Below are positions 7,980 to 17,085 of a stretch of 24,478 nucleotides of DNA, piece by piece. Each line of letters begins with the position of its first letter. Within the stretch, counting starts at the first letter, position 1. Both the position numbers and the translations under genes were made by a program. The notes below the pieces were generated by a model that made no database searches, was not told the origin of the DNA, and saw nothing but the letters and a program-made list of their open reading frames with translations. Origin of the DNA: an uncultured Gammaproteobacteria bacterium (lineage in GTDB: Bacteria; Pseudomonadota; Gammaproteobacteria; Chromatiales; Chromatiaceae); assembly GCA_937926265.1 (NCBI GenBank), contig CALAZS010000203.1, positions 1 through 24,478 on the forward strand, in the 5' to 3' direction.

Positions 7980-9359
7980 ATGGCAACTCCGGAATCAACA
8001 TTTGCCGGTAAAACATTAGTTGTCGGTTTGGGTAAAACCGGGATGTCTGTCGTCCGTTTTCTTGCTGCCAAAGGTGAATCAGTTGCCGTAACCGATAGTC
8101 GCGATATTCCTCCAGGCCTGGATGAGTTGAAAGACAGCTATCCTGACGTTGCTCGCTTCATGGGTGGTTTTGATGAAAAAGCTTTCCTTTCAGCAGATCG
8201 TTTGATTGTAAGCCCGGGATTATCACTGAAAGATTCATTGATTCAGCAGGCAATTGAACGGCGTGTTCCGGTTTACGGGGATATCGAACTGTTCGCGCAT
8301 TATGCTGACGCGCCGGTTATCGCGATTACCGGTTCCAATGGTAAAACCACGGTAACCACGCTTATTGGTGAAATGGCCAGGGCAGCAGGTTTTGATGTCG
8401 GTGTTGGTGGCAATATTGGCACGCCTGCTTTGGATTTACTTGATTGCGGTCATGATCTTTTTGTACTGGAGCTTTCCAGTTTCCAACTGGAAACCTTAAG
8501 TTCATTAAAGCCTTTGTCGGCAGTGGTGCTGAATGTTTCTGAAGATCATATGGATCGTTATGCATCATTGCAGGAATACGCAAATGCCAAGGCCAGGATA
8601 TTTAATAAGGCTGAAAACAAAGTTGTAAACCGCGATGACAATATTGTGTCATCAATGCCGGTATCTTCAAATGTTGTTGGTTTTACCTTGAATGAACCGC
8701 TAAAACAATCTGACTTTGGTTTGAGAAATATCGATAGTCAAACCTGGATCTGCCAGGGTGATGAAAAGCTGATTGCAACTGACGAACTGCTAATAAGTGG
8801 CCAGCATAATGTGGCTAATGCGATGGCTGCCCTGGCACTTGGTGTGTCAGCCGGTTTTTCAATGGCTTCGATGCTGCAGGCCTTAAAAGGGTTTACCGGG
8901 TTGCCACACCGTACCCAGTTCGTGGCAGAAATTAATGGCATCAGGTTTTTCAATGATTCCAAGGCAACTAATGTTGGCTCCTGTCTGGCCGCATTGCAGG
9001 GATTGCATCGTTATGATGAAAGTCGTTCTGTCGTCATCATGGGTGGTGATTGCAAAGGCGCGGATTTCAAAGAACTGTCAAATATTCTTGAGATGACATG
9101 CCGTGGCGTTATTTTAATTGGTCGTGATGCAGAACAGATAGCTGCAGTTATACCTGAGTCAGTCAAAACCGAAAAAGCAGTGGATATGAAAGAGGCTGTT
9201 TTAAAAGCTACTGCCATTGCAAAACAGGGTGACAGGGTATTGCTGTCCCCGGCCTGTGCCAGTTTTGACATGTTCAGTGGCTTTGAGGAGCGCGGTCATG
9301 TATTCAGTCAATTGGTCAGGGAGATGGGCCAGGAGATGGGTCGGGAGATGGACCGGTGA
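7980..9359 (+). CDS. murD: UDP-MurNAc-L-alanine:D-glutamate ligase MurD
   Basis: MurD adds D-glutamate to UDP-MurNAc-L-Ala in the cytoplasm. The 459-residue protein opens with a Rossmann-like VVGLGKTGMS, has the ATP loop GSNGKT at 118-123 and keeps the FNDSKATN motif of the ligase centre. The ATG at 7980 is preferred because AGGA lies nine bases upstream and the residues then align with the usual N-terminus. An in-frame ATG at 7956, overlapping the mraY stop, would add eight residues but has no clear ribosome-binding site. The protein ends in an odd charged tail of REMG/QEMG/REMD repeats encoded by a 12-bp tandem repeat. The stop overlaps the ftsW GTG. Confidence 0.96.
   Translation: MATPESTFAGKTLVVGLGKTGMSVVRFLAAKGESVAVTDSRDIPPGLDELKDSYPDVARFMGGFDEKAFLSADRLIVSPGLSLKDSLIQQAIERRVPVYGDIELFAHYADAPVIAITGSNGKTTVTTLIGEMARAAGFDVGVGGNIGTPALDLLDCGHDLFVLELSSFQLETLSSLKPLSAVVLNVSEDHMDRYASLQEYANAKARIFNKAENKVVNRDDNIVSSMPVSSNVVGFTLNEPLKQSDFGLRNIDSQTWICQGDEKLIATDELLISGQHNVANAMAALALGVSAGFSMASMLQALKGFTGLPHRTQFVAEINGIRFFNDSKATNVGSCLAALQGLHRYDESRSVVIMGGDCKGADFKELSNILEMTCRGVILIGRDAEQIAAVIPESVKTEKAVDMKEAVLKATAIAKQGDRVLLSPACASFDMFSGFEERGHVFSQLVREMGQEMGREMDR
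9318..9353 (+). repeat. Three 12-bp tandem repeats at the murD-ftsW junction
   Basis: Three in-frame units at 9318, 9330 and 9342 encode REMG, QEMG and REMD at the MurD C-terminus. Every unit contains a GGAG-like ribosome-binding sequence followed by ATG. The third unit supplies the GGAG (9344-9347) placed eight bases before the ftsW GTG start. Confidence 0.85.
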
Positions 9360-10597
9360 GCATGGTGAACACTGCTGCAATTCAACGCCCAAGAGGTCCC
9401 CGTGTACATAGGGGGCAAAGTGGTCAAACTAGCCCGCGCAACATGAACCGGACCAGGCGAAAGATGCCGGAAATGGATTACTTTCTCTTGTTCCTTGGGA
9501 TTTCACTGTTATTGTTTGGTTTGCTGATGGTGACTTCAGCATCATTACACCTTGGCGATCGCATTGGTATGCCGTTTTATTACACCGGCAAACATACCGC
9601 ATCGATGACGATTGGCTTACTGGCAGGCTTTGTGATTTTGCAGATTCCAAGCAACCAGTGGCAGAAATACAGTGTACAAATGTACGCAGTCGGTTTGTTC
9701 CTGCTGATATTACTGTTGATTCCGGGTGTGGGTCGTACAGTAAACGGTGCAACACGCTGGATACCACTGGGTGTGTTTAACCTGCAAAGTTCAGAGTTTA
9801 TGAAACTTTTCGTTGTGCTTTACCTGGCAGGTTACCTGGTGCGTCGTCATGTTGAAGTACGCCACAGTGTTAAAGGTTTTGTAAACCCAATGCTGCTTTT
9901 GGGCATTGCCTGCATTCTGATTATTCTACAGCCTGATTTTGGCACGATGACCGTTATCCTGGTTACTGCACTGGGTATGTTGTTTTTAGGCGGTGCACCT
10001 TTATGGCAGTTCCTGGCATTGATTACGTTTGTTGGTGCTGCCCTGGTTGGCCTGGTCATTTCTTCTCCATATCGTATGGCACGTATAACAGGGTTCCTCG
10101 ACCCATGGGCAGATGTTAACGGTTCCGGTTACCAGTTGGCCCAGGCATTGATTGCTTTTGGCCGAGGTGAATGGGCTGGTGTTGGTTTTGGTAACGGTAT
10201 CCAGAAGCAATTCTACCTGCCTGAAGCTCATACCGATTTCATCATGGCAGTCATAGGAGAGGAGTTCGGTTTACTTGGAACAGTTGCAGTGATTCTGATG
10301 ATGTCACTGTTGGTTTGGCGTGCTTTTTCAATTGGTACCGATGCGATTAAAAAAGGCCGGCGCTTTGCAGCCTATGTGTCTTACGGTTTGGCTGTCTGGA
10401 TAGGCTTCCAGTCATTTGTAAATACCGGTGTGAATGTTGGTTTGCTGCCAACCAAAGGTATCACCATGCCATTCCTGAGTTTTGGTGGAAACAGCATTAT
10501 TGTTTCCTGCCTGGTGTTGATGATGCTTTTGCGCATTGACTATGAAAACCGTCAGCTTGATACCGTCAAGGGGAAAAGGTCATGGCAGGCAATGTGA
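9356..10597 (+). CDS. ftsW: Septal peptidoglycan polymerase FtsW
   Basis: FtsW is the SEDS-family glycosyltransferase that polymerises lipid II at the septum with FtsI. The 413-residue product matches E. coli FtsW (414) in length and has about ten transmembrane segments after a basic cytoplasmic N-terminus of about 40 residues. LQPDFGT at about 191-197, the probable catalytic Asp294 in PEAHTDF and EEFGLLG at about 302-308 are present. The GTG start overlaps the murD stop (GTGA) and has GGAG eight bases upstream. ATG codons at 9362 and 9443 are possible later starts. ftsW overlaps murG by 16 bp. Confidence 0.96.
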   Translation: MSMVNTAAIQRPRGPRVHRGQSGQTSPRNMNRTRRKMPEMDYFLLFLGISLLLFGLLMVTSASLHLGDRIGMPFYYTGKHTASMTIGLLAGFVILQIPSNQWQKYSVQMYAVGLFLLILLLIPGVGRTVNGATRWIPLGVFNLQSSEFMKLFVVLYLAGYLVRRHVEVRHSVKGFVNPMLLLGIACILIILQPDFGTMTVILVTALGMLFLGGAPLWQFLALITFVGAALVGLVISSPYRMARITGFLDPWADVNGSGYQLAQALIAFGRGEWAGVGFGNGIQKQFYLPEAHTDFIMAVIGEEFGLLGTVAVILMMSLLVWRAFSIGTDAIKKGRRFAAYVSYGLAVWIGFQSFVNTGVNVGLLPTKGITMPFLSFGGNSIIVSCLVLMMLLRIDYENRQLDTVKGKRSWQAM

Positions 10598-11661
10598 TGG
10601 TGATGGCAGGCGGAACAGGTGGGCATGTGTTTCCTGCACTTGCTGTAGCAGATGAACTGCGTAACCGGGGTTGGTCGGTTTTCTGGTTGGGTACGCGTGA
10701 CAGTTTTGAATCACGGGTTGTACCTGAGCATGGTATTGATATCGAATGGATCGATATCAAGGGCTTTCGGGGTAAAGGTCTTGTTTCAAAATTAATGATG
10801 CCTTTAAGACTCTTACATGCCATGTTCCAGGCAATGAAAGTAATCAGGCGTCGCAAGCCTTGCGTGGTTCTGGGTATGGGTGGCTTTGTTTCAGGGCCTG
10901 GTGGTTTAACTTCCCGACTGATGGGTAAGCCTCTTGTGATTCAGGAGCAGAATTTTATTCCAGGCATGACCAATCGTTGGCTATCTAAATTTTCAAGTCG
11001 TGTGTTTGAAGCATTCCCAGGTAGCTTTGAGAAAAAGGCAAAAGCCGATTTTTCCGGAAACCCGGTGAGAAAAGCTTTATTCGATGTGCCAGCGCCTGAA
11101 GATCGTATTGTTAAAAATGACCGAGCCGTGCACTTGCTTGTTCTGGGCGGTTCCCTGGGGGCCAGGGCATTAAATGACATTGTGCCAGCTGCTTTGAAAT
11201 TATTACCAACTGATACTCAACTGGAAGTTAAACACCAGGCGGGTAAAAACAAACTTAAGCAGACGTTAGAAAGTTATGCCGGTTTGCAGCTTGAGTCTGA
11301 AGTGACTGAGTTTATCAATGACATGTCTGCAGCTTACAGTTGGGCGGATTTGATTATCTGTCGCAGTGGCGCATTAACTGTGACTGAACTGACAGCCGCG
11401 GGTGTTGGTTCGATCCTGGTGCCTTTCCCTTACGCAGTCGATGATCATCAGACAAAGAATGGCGAGTTCCTGGTTGATAAGCAGGCTGCCCTGATGTTCC
11501 AGGAATCCGGGTTAACTGCCGAACAGCTTGCTGAAGTTCTGGGGGAATTATTAAACGATCATGATCGTCTTTTAAGCATGGCGCAAGCTGCACGAAGCCT
11601 GGCCAAGCCCGATGCAACCGAAATGATTGCTACTGCCTGTGAGGAGGTGGCGATATGCTAG
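10582..11661 (+). CDS. murG: Lipid II synthase MurG (GlcNAc transferase)
   Basis: MurG transfers GlcNAc from UDP-GlcNAc to lipid I on the cytoplasmic face of the inner membrane. The 359-residue protein has the GT28 N-terminal loop GGTGGH at residues 10-15, LGMGGFVSGPGG at about 97-108, a QEQN motif at about 121-124, the second glycine-rich loop GGSLGAR at 189-195 and RSGALTVTE in the donor-binding domain. The start lies inside the end of ftsW, with AAGGGG at 10568-10573 as ribosome-binding site. The last seven bases overlap murC. Confidence 0.97.
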   Translation: MAGNVMVMAGGTGGHVFPALAVADELRNRGWSVFWLGTRDSFESRVVPEHGIDIEWIDIKGFRGKGLVSKLMMPLRLLHAMFQAMKVIRRRKPCVVLGMGGFVSGPGGLTSRLMGKPLVIQEQNFIPGMTNRWLSKFSSRVFEAFPGSFEKKAKADFSGNPVRKALFDVPAPEDRIVKNDRAVHLLVLGGSLGARALNDIVPAALKLLPTDTQLEVKHQAGKNKLKQTLESYAGLQLESEVTEFINDMSAAYSWADLIICRSGALTVTELTAAGVGSILVPFPYAVDDHQTKNGEFLVDKQAALMFQESGLTAEQLAEVLGELLNDHDRLLSMAQAARSLAKPDATEMIATACEEVAIC

Positions 11662-13106
11662 GCGCACATCAAAATCGTCGTCCTCAGAATGAAATGGGTT
11701 TTGTTAAAAATATTCATTTCGTTGGTATTGGTGGTGTTGGCATGAATGGCATTGCCAAGGTGTTATTGAACCTGGGCTACCAGGTGTCGGGTTCTGATAT
11801 TCGTCATAACCCGGCGACTGAAAAGCTTGAAGAATCCGGTGCCACTATTTTTATTGGGCACCAGGCAGGCAACATTGAAAAGGCTGATGCGATTGTTGTT
11901 TCAACAGCGATCAAGCTGGATAACCCTGAACTGGTTGCTGCACAGGAAAAACGTATCCCGGTAGTAAGACGTGCCGAGATGTTGGCCGAACTGATGCGTT
12001 TCCGATACGGCATTGCGGTTGCCGGAACGCATGGCAAAACAACTACAACCAGTCTTATTGCCAGCTTGTTAACTGAAGGTGAACTTGACCCGACTTATGT
12101 CATTGGTGGACGTCTGAATTCTGCCGGTACCTATGCGCATCTGGGCGAAAGCGATTACCTGGTAGCCGAGGCTGATGAAAGCGATGCTTCGTTTTTACAC
12201 CTGTTGCCAATGCTTTCTGTTGTCACCAATGTCGATGCCGACCACATGGAAACCTATGACGGTGACTTTGCCCGTTTAAGACAGACCTTTCTTGAATTTC
12301 TGCATAACCTGCCTTTCTATGGTTTGGCGATTGTCTGTATTGATGATGACAATATCCGTGACATGCTCGGTGAAATTGGTCGCCAGGTTAAAACCTATGG
12401 TTTAAGTGAGGATGCCGATGTGCGCGCAATCAACATTAACCAGGAAGGTTATCAAACCAGCTTCGACGTTGCTGCAAAAAACGTAGAACCTTTTTCAATC
12501 TGCCTGAACATGCCGGGTGAACATAACGTGCTTAATGCGTTGGCAGCAATAAGTGTGGCACTCGAACTTAATGTATCGATTGAATCTATTTGTCATGCAT
12601 TAAACCGATTTGAAGGTGTAGGAAGAAGGTTCCAGGTTACTCCGGGTTGTATTGTTGGTAACGAAAGCGTCATGTTGATTGATGACTATGGTCATCATCC
12701 AAGTGAAGTTAATGCGACGTTAAAGGCAATTCGTAAAGGTTGGCCCGATCAGCGCCTTGTGATGGCTTTCCAGCCTCATCGTTATTCACGAACGCAGGAA
12801 CAGTTTGATGACTTTGTAAAGGTGTTATCCGGAGTCGATGTGCTGGTGGTTAGCGAAGTTTATCCAGCGGGCGAAGCGCCGATTCAGGGAGCAGACGGTC
12901 GTGCACTGGTGCAGGCGATTCGCGCCAGGGGACAGGTCGAACCGGTATTTCTTGATGATATTAAAGAACTGCCTGAATTGCTTAAAAGCATTGTTAAAGA
13001 CAATGACGTGGTACTGACATCAGGTGCCGGCGATATTGGCTCAGTTGCAGCTGAACTTAAAAACTGCCTGTGTGAAGCAGGAAGCCAATTGGGAGATAGG
13101 GCATGA
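11655..13106 (+). CDS. murC: UDP-MurNAc:L-alanine ligase MurC
   Basis: MurC adds L-alanine to UDP-MurNAc, the first peptide-building step. The 483-residue protein has the N-terminal nucleotide loop GIGGVGMNG near residues 24-32, the ATP loop GTHGKT at 124-129 and a DDYGHHPSEV motif in the C-terminal part. The start at 11655 follows a strong AGGAGG at 11642-11647. A later ATG at 11694 would remove 13 poorly conserved residues. The stop TGA overlaps the ATG of the small ORF at 13103 rather than the murB start. Confidence 0.97.
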   Translation: MLGAHQNRRPQNEMGFVKNIHFVGIGGVGMNGIAKVLLNLGYQVSGSDIRHNPATEKLEESGATIFIGHQAGNIEKADAIVVSTAIKLDNPELVAAQEKRIPVVRRAEMLAELMRFRYGIAVAGTHGKTTTTSLIASLLTEGELDPTYVIGGRLNSAGTYAHLGESDYLVAEADESDASFLHLLPMLSVVTNVDADHMETYDGDFARLRQTFLEFLHNLPFYGLAIVCIDDDNIRDMLGEIGRQVKTYGLSEDADVRAININQEGYQTSFDVAAKNVEPFSICLNMPGEHNVLNALAAISVALELNVSIESICHALNRFEGVGRRFQVTPGCIVGNESVMLIDDYGHHPSEVNATLKAIRKGWPDQRLVMAFQPHRYSRTQEQFDDFVKVLSGVDVLVVSEVYPAGEAPIQGADGRALVQAIRARGQVEPVFLDDIKELPELLKSIVKDNDVVLTSGAGDIGSVAAELKNCLCEAGSQLGDRA

Positions 13107-13264
13107 TAACCAAAGCCCGGTTAAGACATTTACACATGGGCTGCGGTGAGCCTTTAAAAGCTATAAGTGGCCTTAACGAAAGTCGTCCAAATGCCGGTTT
13201 GAAAAAAAATGCCAATGAATTAAAACCCGTTCGTAAACGGACTTCAGGTAATCGAGTTGGATAA
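13103..13264 (+). CDS. Unrecognised 53-residue basic small protein (candidate)
   Basis: The murC-murB gap contains an ORF that starts with ATGA on the murC stop. GGGAG lies seven bases before it (13091-13095). The TAA (13262-13264) lies across the murB TTG start, so it links the two genes by translational coupling. The product has 12 Lys/Arg, no Asp and three Glu, and shows no membrane segment or signal peptide. I do not recognise the family. It could be a real small protein, a leader whose translation delivers ribosomes to murB, or degenerate sequence from an older murB N-terminal region. Coding status rests on start, ribosome site and end geometry only. Confidence 0.4.
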   Translation: MITKARLRHLHMGCGEPLKAISGLNESRPNAGLKKNANELKPVRKRTSGNRVG

Positions 13265-14153
13265 GTTGCGTGGTGAAATGAGATTTGAAGAATCAATGAT
13301 GAGTCATACCAGCTGGAAAGCAGGCGGTAATGCGCAGAGATTCTATCGTCCTGCTGATACGCAGGATCTTATTGAATTTCTTAAACAGCTGCCTGAAGAA
13401 GAACACCTGGCCTGGGTAGGGCTGGGTAGTAATTTACTGGTAAGAGATGGCGGTTTTGAAGGTACGGTGATCCATACGCGTGGTTGCATGACAGCTATAA
13501 GTGACATTGATGAAAACCGTTTCATTGCTGAGGCAGGAGCCAGCTGTGCGGTCACTGCAAGACATGCAGCAAGAAAAGGCCTGGTTGGTCTGGAGTTTTT
13601 TGCAGGCATACCCGGCACAGTAGGTGGGGCCCTGGCAATGAATGCCGGTGCTTTCGGCACAGAGACCTGGGAACGTGTTGCTTACGTTGAAATGGTTAAC
13701 CGCAAAGGGGAAGTGATTAAAAGGTTACCCGAAGAATTTGATGTTGCTTACCGACAGGTTGGGTTGCCATTAGAAGACGAATGGTTTTTATCAGCCTGCT
13801 TTGAACTGCAGGCAGGGGATACGCAACAGGCTCAGAACAAAATAAAACAGTTACTTGAACAAAGATCAGCATCGCAGCCAATTGGTCAGGCCAGTTGCGG
13901 ATCAACTTTCCGTAACCCGGAAAATAACCATGCGGCCAGGTTGATAGAGGAAAGCGGTTTAAAAGGGATATGTATCGGTGATGCCTGTGTCTCTGAAAAG
14001 CATGCCAATTTTGTCATTAACCGGGGTAAAGCCAGTGCTTCGGATATTGAGAACCTGGTTAAAAAAATTGAAACAACGGTATTGGCAAAGACCGGCATAA
14101 AACTCGAACGCGAGTTTCACGTTATTGGCAAATCAGCAGGTGAGGAAAAGTGA
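13257..14153 (+). CDS. murB: UDP-N-acetylenolpyruvoylglucosamine reductase MurB (type II)
   Basis: MurB reduces UDP-GlcNAc-enolpyruvate to UDP-MurNAc with NADPH and FAD in the cytoplasm. The 298-residue protein is shorter than E. coli MurB (342), as in type II enzymes. FAD-binding GLGSNLLVRDGG is at about 55-66 and GIPGTVGGALAMNAGAFG at about 117-134. The catalytic serine is Ser216 in CGSTFRNP, and a C-terminal LEREFHVIG carries the acidic residue. The start is uncertain. TTG at 13257 keeps the LRGE stretch found before the conserved core in relatives, and an in-frame TAA at 13221 prevents a longer form. ATG 13278 is the alternative but has no good ribosome site. Confidence 0.93.
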   Translation: MDKLRGEMRFEESMMSHTSWKAGGNAQRFYRPADTQDLIEFLKQLPEEEHLAWVGLGSNLLVRDGGFEGTVIHTRGCMTAISDIDENRFIAEAGASCAVTARHAARKGLVGLEFFAGIPGTVGGALAMNAGAFGTETWERVAYVEMVNRKGEVIKRLPEEFDVAYRQVGLPLEDEWFLSACFELQAGDTQQAQNKIKQLLEQRSASQPIGQASCGSTFRNPENNHAARLIEESGLKGICIGDACVSEKHANFVINRGKASASDIENLVKKIETTVLAKTGIKLEREFHVIGKSAGEEK

Positions 14154-15085
14154 TAGTCAGTGATGCAAAACAATTTGGCAAGGTTGCAGTGTTGATGGGT
14201 GGTTATGCTGCTGAAAGGGAAATTTCTCTTATCAGTGGTCAGGCTGTTCTTGAAGCATTGCAGACACAGGGTGTTGATGCTGTTGGGGTCGATACGCAAC
14301 ACAATGCTGTCAATAAATTACAGGCGCAGCCATTTGATAGGGCATTTAATGTTTTGCATGGTCGTGGCGGAGAGGATGGTGTTATTCAGGGCGTACTGGA
14401 GACGTTGTCCATTCCATATACCGGTAGTGGCGTTATGGGATCTTCGATCACCATGGACAAGTACCGTACCAAGTTGATTTGGCAGGGCCTTGGTATACCA
14501 ACGCCGGGCTTTGCGATGGTTGGCAGTGATGCCGATCTGGATGCTGCGTGTGAACTGGGTTTTCCATTAATGGTTAAGCCGGTGCACGAAGGCTCAAGTA
14601 TCGGTATGGCTTATGTAGAAAATCGTGAAGAACTTGAAAAGGCCTGGGTTAATGCAAGTCAATATGACAACCAGGTGATGGTGGAGCAGTGGGTAACCGG
14701 CAGGGAATACACCGTGTCGATGTTAGGTGACCAGGTATTGCCGATGATTCGCCTGGAAACAAAAAACCGTTTTTATGACTACGAAGCCAAGTATGAGTCT
14801 GATAACACTCAATACCTTATTCCATGTGGACTGGACCAGGTGCAGGAAAAAGAATTTGGATTGCTGGCTAAATCTGCATTCGATACAACGGGTGCGAGTG
14901 GCTGGGGGCGTGTTGACATGATGGTGGATGAGAACAGTCAGCCCTGGTTTATCGAAGTTAACAGCGTGCCTGGAATGACCAGTCATAGCCTGGTGCCAAT
15001 GGCTGCCAATGCAGTCGGGATAAATTTTCAAAAGCTTGTCTGGACGATTTTGGAACAAACGATTACTGGCGATGACGGGCGGTGA
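14150..15085 (+). CDS. ddlB: D-alanine--D-alanine ligase Ddl
   Basis: Ddl joins two D-alanines with ATP to supply the dipeptide used by MurF. The 311-residue ATP-grasp protein shows GGYAAEREISL near the N-terminus with the substrate-binding Glu, HGRGGEDG, GSGVMGSSITMDK, VEQWVTGREYTV and the metal and ATP motif EVNSVPGMTSHSLVP. The start is GTG overlapping the murB stop (GTGA), with GAGG at 14142-14145. The ftsQ start follows four bases after its stop. Confidence 0.97.
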   Translation: MIVSDAKQFGKVAVLMGGYAAEREISLISGQAVLEALQTQGVDAVGVDTQHNAVNKLQAQPFDRAFNVLHGRGGEDGVIQGVLETLSIPYTGSGVMGSSITMDKYRTKLIWQGLGIPTPGFAMVGSDADLDAACELGFPLMVKPVHEGSSIGMAYVENREELEKAWVNASQYDNQVMVEQWVTGREYTVSMLGDQVLPMIRLETKNRFYDYEAKYESDNTQYLIPCGLDQVQEKEFGLLAKSAFDTTGASGWGRVDMMVDENSQPWFIEVNSVPGMTSHSLVPMAANAVGINFQKLVWTILEQTITGDDGR

Positions 15086-15089
15086 CCGA

Positions 15090-15851
15090 ATGAAAAAGAC
15101 AACTGCGCAAAAAGACAGAAACAGTCAAAAGCAGGTTGAAGCCAGTCGTGTGGCACGCCTGTTAGCTATTTCGCTTGGCATCATTTTGGCAACCGGACTG
15201 ATTGCTGTGCAGGTGAATAACTGGTTCATGGACCCGGCTAATTTACCAATACGTGTCGTAAAAATTGACGGACAACTTGAGTACCTGAAAAAAACCGATT
15301 TACAGGATACGGTGGCACCGGTTGTCACTGGTGGTTATTTCAACATTGATTTGCAGGCCATAACAAAAAAGGCAAAACAGTTGGCATGGGTCGACGAAGT
15401 GAGTGTTAAAAGAGTTTGGCCGGATACGGTATTAATGAATATCACCGAACGCCAGGCGATAGCGCGATGGGGTGAAAAGCATCTGGTTACGGCAAGTGGA
15501 GAGGTGTTTTTACCGCCTGGAAAAATACCTGAAGGTTTACCGCTGATTGATGGCCCTGAAGCCATGTCAGCAGAAATGGTGAAAATGTTTGAAAAGGAAA
15601 AACAGCGTTTTTCAGTATTAAAACTGACGCTGAGAGAATTGCGACTGAACAAGCGGGGTGCCTGGTCAATGAAATTTTCTCAGGGTATGAAAGTGGCATT
15701 AGGTCGATCAGAACTGGAACAACGTATTCAACGGTTGGCTGAAAACTATTCGGCAATCACTGCCAGGGGAAATGCATTATCAATAGATATGCGTTATCGC
15801 CATGGCATCGCAGTAATGTATGAAAAAGAGGCGGTAGTAAATGACGCGTAA
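15090..15851 (+). CDS. ftsQ: Cell division protein FtsQ
   Basis: FtsQ is the bitopic inner-membrane protein that links early divisome proteins to FtsL and FtsB. The 253-residue product has a basic cytoplasmic tail, one transmembrane segment at about 22-44, a POTRA domain at about 52-119 beginning IRVVKIDG, and the FtsQ beta domain. The ATG at 15090 comes four bases after the ddl stop and is preceded by GGTGA. In-frame ATG 15072 would add six residues. An upstream TTG at 15036 lies deep inside ddl. The last 11 bases overlap ftsA. Confidence 0.93.
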   Translation: MKKTTAQKDRNSQKQVEASRVARLLAISLGIILATGLIAVQVNNWFMDPANLPIRVVKIDGQLEYLKKTDLQDTVAPVVTGGYFNIDLQAITKKAKQLAWVDEVSVKRVWPDTVLMNITERQAIARWGEKHLVTASGEVFLPPGKIPEGLPLIDGPEAMSAEMVKMFEKEKQRFSVLKLTLRELRLNKRGAWSMKFSQGMKVALGRSELEQRIQRLAENYSAITARGNALSIDMRYRHGIAVMYEKEAVVNDA

Positions 15852-17076
15852 ACCGGACAAGAACGTCATTGTTGGACTTGATATCGGAACATCCAAGGTT
15901 GTTGCCATTGTTGGTGAGCAGGATGAAAACGGTGAAATTGAAATTATCGGTATCGGTTCACATCCTTCACGCGGTCTGAAAAAAGGCGTGGTGGTTAACA
16001 TCGACTCAACCGTTCAGTCGATTCAGCGGGCGGTAGAAGAAGCTGAATTGATGGCTGGGTTACCAATCGACATGGTGTTTGCCGGTATTGCCGGCAGTCA
16101 CATGAATAGCCTTAACTCACATGGCATTGTGGCCATCAAGGATAGAGAGGTAACGCCGGGTGATGTTGAGCGTGTCATCGATGCAGCCAGGGCAGTACCA
16201 ATTTCAGCGGATCAGAAAATTCTGCATATCCTGCCACAGGAATTTGTTATCGATAACCAGGAAGGCATCCACGAGCCGGTTGGTATGTCCGGTGTGCGAC
16301 TTGAAGCACGGGTGCACATGATTACAGGGGCAGTCAGTGCGGCTCAGAACATTATCAAGTGTGTCAGACGTTGTGGTCTGGAAGTTGAAGACCTGATTCT
16401 GGAACAGCTCGCTTCAAGCTATTCGGTACTTGAAAACGATGAAAAAGATCTGGGTGTTTGCCTTGTGGATATCGGTGGCGGTACTACTGATATTGCCATC
16501 TTCACAGAAGGTGCGATTCGTCATACCGCGGTAATTCCAATTGCCGGTGACCAGGTCACCAACGATATTGCCGTGGCATTGCGTACACCGACCCAGCATG
16601 CAGAAGAGATCAAGCTCAAGTATGCCTGTGCTTTAACACAACTGGCACAACCGGACGAAACTATTGAAGTGCCAAGTATCGGGGATCGTCCGGCACGTCG
16701 TTTGGCACGCCAGACATTAGCCGAGGTTGTTGAGCCACGTTATGAAGAATTGTTAACGCTGATTCAGGCCGAGCTTAGAAGAAGCGGTTTTGAAGATTTG
16801 ATTGCAGCCGGTGTTGTACTAACCGGCGGCAGTTCAAAAATGGAAGGTTTAATAGAACTGGCAGAAGAAGTATTTCATATGCCGGTGCGCCTTGGTGTCC
16901 CACAGGGTGTAACCGGTTTGGTAGACGTAGTACGCAATCCCATTCATGCGACGGGAGTGGGTTTATTGTTATTCGGGAAAAATACGCGCGGGGGGCGGGT
17001 GAGTGAGGCACCCGTTAATAATGGTTTTAAAGCAATGTGGGGCCGCATGAAAAGCTGGTTCCAGGGTAATTTTTAA
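15841..17076 (+). CDS. ftsA: Cell division protein FtsA
   Basis: FtsA is the actin-like protein that tethers FtsZ to the membrane and recruits later divisome proteins. The 411-residue product has the phosphate-binding loops GLDIGTSKVVAIVGE near 13-27 and DIGGGTTDIAIF near 211-222, and the LTGGSSKMEG adenosine motif. The C-terminal MWGRMKSWFQGNF forms the amphipathic membrane-targeting helix typical of FtsA. The start has AAGAGG at 15826-15831. A 75-bp spacer separates it from ftsZ. Confidence 0.98.
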   Translation: MTRKPDKNVIVGLDIGTSKVVAIVGEQDENGEIEIIGIGSHPSRGLKKGVVVNIDSTVQSIQRAVEEAELMAGLPIDMVFAGIAGSHMNSLNSHGIVAIKDREVTPGDVERVIDAARAVPISADQKILHILPQEFVIDNQEGIHEPVGMSGVRLEARVHMITGAVSAAQNIIKCVRRCGLEVEDLILEQLASSYSVLENDEKDLGVCLVDIGGGTTDIAIFTEGAIRHTAVIPIAGDQVTNDIAVALRTPTQHAEEIKLKYACALTQLAQPDETIEVPSIGDRPARRLARQTLAEVVEPRYEELLTLIQAELRRSGFEDLIAAGVVLTGGSSKMEGLIELAEEVFHMPVRLGVPQGVTGLVDVVRNPIHATGVGLLLFGKNTRGGRVSEAPVNNGFKAMWGRMKSWFQGNF

Positions 17077-17085
17077 CGTTTTTTT

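Noticed and set aside
15036..15089. TTG or ATG 15072 start for ftsQ
   Set aside because: TTG 15036 is deep in ddl with no ribosome site. ATG 15072 remains possible, but 15090 has better spacing after the ddl stop.
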